Made by a program: the position numbers and the translations under genes. The notes below the pieces were generated by a model, which was given only the letters and a program-made list of their open reading frames with translations, searched no databases and had not been told where the DNA came from. Source: UBA1181 sp963626555 (GTDB lineage: Bacteria; Bacteroidota; Bacteroidia; Bacteroidales; Paludibacteraceae). From it: a stretch of 7,340 bases of DNA. Positions 4,828 through 7,340 of the stretch are shown here, one piece after another. The stretch's first letter is position 1; every line of letters begins with the position of its first letter. The DNA lies in assembly GCA_963626555.1 (NCBI GenBank), contig CAVFXQ010000058.1, positions 1-7,340 of the forward strand, read 5' to 3'.

Positions 4828-7340
4828 ATGAAACAAGTATACGATAAAGCATATATTATGAAACCCCTCATGCGGATGGCGATTCTATGGCGCCGCTGTC
4901 TTGCACTTGTTATTATGTCGCTGTGTGGGGTGGCGGCGTTTGCAACTGTGACGGTTACTATTCCAGATGATGTATATGAGGCGGAGCCTGGGGATCAGGT
5001 TAGCTTTAAATTCTCGGGTGATAGTGGAGATGAGAATCCTGAAAAGCATAGTACATCAGATACTAAAAATAAATCAGAAGGTTGGGTGTATTCTAATGAA
5101 TATTTTGAACAATGTAGTGTAAGTGAGTTATGGGGTAAAGTGTATGATTATTCAAGTTGTTCCACTGCAGGAGTTTTATTCTCTACAGAAGCTTCAACTA
5201 AAAATCCGTACAATGTAAACATTGCGAAGAACTACACAAATAGTAACTATACTTTGTACTGGGGGTATTGGTCTTTTGATATTGGCTTACTTACAAAAAA
5301 AGCGACTTTAAAACCCATAGGAAGTAAAGGCATTCCCGTCTACCAAGGAAAATTCCAACTCTATACAGATAAAACCACAGCGTGTCCAGGAGAGACGGTG
5401 ACATTGACGATAACCGATAACAATCATAAAAATTATTTGATTGTTGTGGTTGAACGTAAAGATGGCGGAACAACAATAACGCAACAAATTTTGAAACTAA
5501 ACAAGGGGACGGTTACCTATACGTTGACTTTGCCTTCAGATCTGAAGGATGGTGTGCAGATTAAGGTGAAAGGTAGTCGACGTAACACCAACACAGTGGA
5601 GGTGAATTTGCCAGAGATGACGGCGGAGGATTTTACTGTAGAGGGAACTCCATCTGCGGTTTCAAATAATGTGACCACTTGGTGTACTTATTCAATTCCT
5701 GATTTGACTGAGGAGGCAAAAAAACAAGTATCAGGTTTTTGTGGTGATTTAACTGTAACGCAGAGTGAGGAAGTTGGAACTTTGATAGGACAGAAAGAGT
5801 CCGAGCAGACAAAGGATGTAATCGTTACCGTAAAAGACGGTGTTGGTCGTACAGAGACAATGACGGCTAGAGTGATCATTCCCGCCAATACTTTGAAAAT
5901 AGACAATGTAACTATTGATGAGGGTTGTCGTAACGTGAATGATGCAACAGCAACTATCTCATACTCGGGAGGTGTTAGTCCGTACAATATTATATATTGG
6001 TATGACGATTATAAGGAGGATAAAAATATTTCAAATCCTTATACAATAGAAAATATTTCAAATGGTGGGTTTGGATTCCAAGTCAGTGATGCAAACTACT
6101 GTTCTGCACAAGGGATGGAAGAGGTTACCCAGAACGATGATGAAATAACAATTAAAGGAAAGAATTTAGAAAAGACATACGATGGCACTGCGTTGACTAA
6201 TGTCGCTTCGGACTATGAACTTGAGGGAGATGAAACCTTGAAAGAGGGAGATGTGTTGACGGCAGAGATGAAGGCGCAGAGCATCACGGAAGTTGGAACG
6301 CAAGCCGTGGCAGTGAAGTCTTATAAGGTGATGCGAGGCGACCAAGATGTAACGTGCCGTTATAACATCACTACGCAAGATGGACTGTTGGAGGTGACAA
6401 AAGCCAAGATAACTATCGATGTTACTGCCAACCAGGAGACCGTTACCTACGACGGTACAGAGCATAGCGTGACGGGCTACACGTTAGTGGCAAAAGACGA
6501 AAAAGGCAACGTGTCCACACTTTTTGATGTGAGCAATGTAAGTTATTCAGGCGAGACGACAGTCAGTGGCACGAATGTTGGCGACTACACGTTGACACTT
6601 GATGAAAAGAAGTTCAGCATTCCAGAGGACATTGCGAAGAATTTTGAGGTTACATATAATCTCGGTGAGCCAACCATCAAGTTGACTATTGAACCTGCCA
6701 AGTACACGGTAACTATTACACCAGAGACGGAGACGGTTACATATAATGGCACAGAACAAACCTCGCAGAAATATAGTGCTACGAGTGAGGCAACATTCAC
6801 GGATTTCGATGCGACGAAAGTTGCATATAAGGGCACTGCGGTAGCTAAAGGAAAGGACGCATCGGAGAATGTCTACTATTCGGATGAGTTGGAGCCTGCC
6901 GACTTTTCTTACAATGATACCAACTACGATATTACGTTTGAGATATCGGGGGAGAAGAAATTTGGGGTGAAAATTAAGCCTCTCGCTGTAACTGTAACCA
7001 TCACGGGCCATAAGGGCGAGTACATCTACGACGGCCAGGAGCATAAGGTGAGCCAGTACGACTTCACATCGAGCAGCGACCTGTACAAGGAGAGCTATTT
7101 CACGTTCACAGGCGACTCGGTGGTTTCGGAGACGAACGTTGGCACCTACGCGATGGAACTGGAGAAAGGCACGTTCAAGAACGACAACGAGAACTTCGAC
7201 GTGACGTTTGAAATCACGAACGGAGAGCTGAAGATCACGAAGGCTGAGGTCATCGTGAAGGTGTACGGAAATCAGTCGTTGGGCAACATCTACAACGGCG
7301 CTGCGTATGAGGTTGAGGGCTACACCTACAAGATAGAGGA
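4828..7340 (+). CDS. large secreted protein with SprB-like and YDG/MBG-type repeats (3' end outside window)
   Basis: The frame is open to the right edge: 837 codons, no stop. Candidate starts are 4795, 4828, 4858 and 4870; 4828 is chosen for its purine-rich upstream context, and 4858 gives a shorter, equally good signal peptide. A basic stretch (WRR) and hydrophobic core CLALVIMSLCGVAAFA are followed by an AFA/T signal peptidase I site near residue 39. There is no lipobox, so it should be exported as a free or surface-attached protein. Residues 40-370 are beta-rich and Ig-like, with CPGETVTLTI near 185. Residues about 374-426 (TATISYSGGVSPYNIIYW to VSDANYCSAQG) resemble a SprB repeat. From about 441 come tandem YDG/MBG-like Ig domains, each with a Y-[DN]-G motif at 451, 541, 639, 734 and 822 (spacing 88-98), separated by links such as LEVTKAKITI and LKITKAEVIV. 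Such proteins are usually large Bacteroidetes surface proteins, often ending in a type IX secretion or other sorting domain that would lie beyond this window. Adhesion is inference. Confidence 0.85.
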   Translation, partial: MKQVYDKAYIMKPLMRMAILWRRCLALVIMSLCGVAAFATVTVTIPDDVYEAEPGDQVSFKFSGDSGDENPEKHSTSDTKNKSEGWVYSNEYFEQCSVSELWGKVYDYSSCSTAGVLFSTEASTKNPYNVNIAKNYTNSNYTLYWGYWSFDIGLLTKKATLKPIGSKGIPVYQGKFQLYTDKTTACPGETVTLTITDNNHKNYLIVVVERKDGGTTITQQILKLNKGTVTYTLTLPSDLKDGVQIKVKGSRRNTNTVEVNLPEMTAEDFTVEGTPSAVSNNVTTWCTYSIPDLTEEAKKQVSGFCGDLTVTQSEEVGTLIGQKESEQTKDVIVTVKDGVGRTETMTARVIIPANTLKIDNVTIDEGCRNVNDATATISYSGGVSPYNIIYWYDDYKEDKNISNPYTIENISNGGFGFQVSDANYCSAQGMEEVTQNDDEITIKGKNLEKTYDGTALTNVASDYELEGDETLKEGDVLTAEMKAQSITEVGTQAVAVKSYKVMRGDQDVTCRYNITTQDGLLEVTKAKITIDVTANQETVTYDGTEHSVTGYTLVAKDEKGNVSTLFDVSNVSYSGETTVSGTNVGDYTLTLDEKKFSIPEDIAKNFEVTYNLGEPTIKLTIEPAKYTVTITPETETVTYNGTEQTSQKYSATSEATFTDFDATKVAYKGTAVAKGKDASENVYYSDELEPADFSYNDTNYDITFEISGEKKFGVKIKPLAVTVTITGHKGEYIYDGQEHKVSQYDFTSSSDLYKESYFTFTGDSVVSETNVGTYAMELEKGTFKNDNENFDVTFEITNGELKITKAEVIVKVYGNQSLGNIYNGAAYEVEGYTYKIE

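Noticed and set aside
6547..7044. Long minus-strand frame opposite the surface-protein gene
   Set aside because: It mirrors a repeat-rich coding gene with strong plus-strand domain evidence; its own translation shows no recognisable family or low-complexity pattern typical of a real gene.

Overview
The window looks like chromosomal accessory DNA from a Bacteroidales bacterium, most probably Prevotella, Bacteroides or a close relative. The evidence is AT-rich DNA, promoters of the Bacteroidetes form (TTTG, about 20 bases, TAnnTTTG), few Shine-Dalgarno sequences in front of the genes, and typical families: DUF4143-type AAA ATPases, a SprB-like repeat and YDG/MBG-type Ig-like repeats. The genus is an inference.

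Layout from left to right. (1) Positions 1-1369: an intact AAA ATPase with a DUF4143/nuclease-like C-terminus, preceded immediately by five tandem units of exactly 22 bp. (2) 1370-1568: an intergenic region with a strong Bacteroidetes promoter. (3) 1569-3544: two translationally coupled genes for surface-polysaccharide-type glycosyl transfer, a GT-B glycosyltransferase and a probable GT-A-like enzyme of unknown family. (4) 3545-4281: a patch of decayed defence or toxin-antitoxin type genes. It holds a hipA-like N-terminal scrap and the first third of a second AAA ATPase, both on the minus strand. That ATPase's upstream region carries three tandem units of exactly 33 bp, fused directly to a duplicated 3' end of a nucleotidyltransferase gene. 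(5) 4407-4703: an intact small MNT-type nucleotidyltransferase without its usual HEPN partner. (6) 4828 to the right edge: the first 837 codons of a large secreted repeat protein with a signal peptide, a SprB-like segment and at least five YDG/MBG-like repeats. Its codon usage changes sharply along the gene.

The most interesting signal is that both AAA ATPase genes, which lie on opposite strands and belong to different subtypes, are preceded by a tandem array. Each unit has a conserved core and a variable remainder, and the periods are exact multiples of 11 bp (22 and 33). The core sequences are unrelated (TGAGAATTTT versus TGTAAnnAATCnAAAGTAAA). This suggests a recurring 'private array plus ATPase' module in which each ATPase, or a partner, recognises its own repeat.
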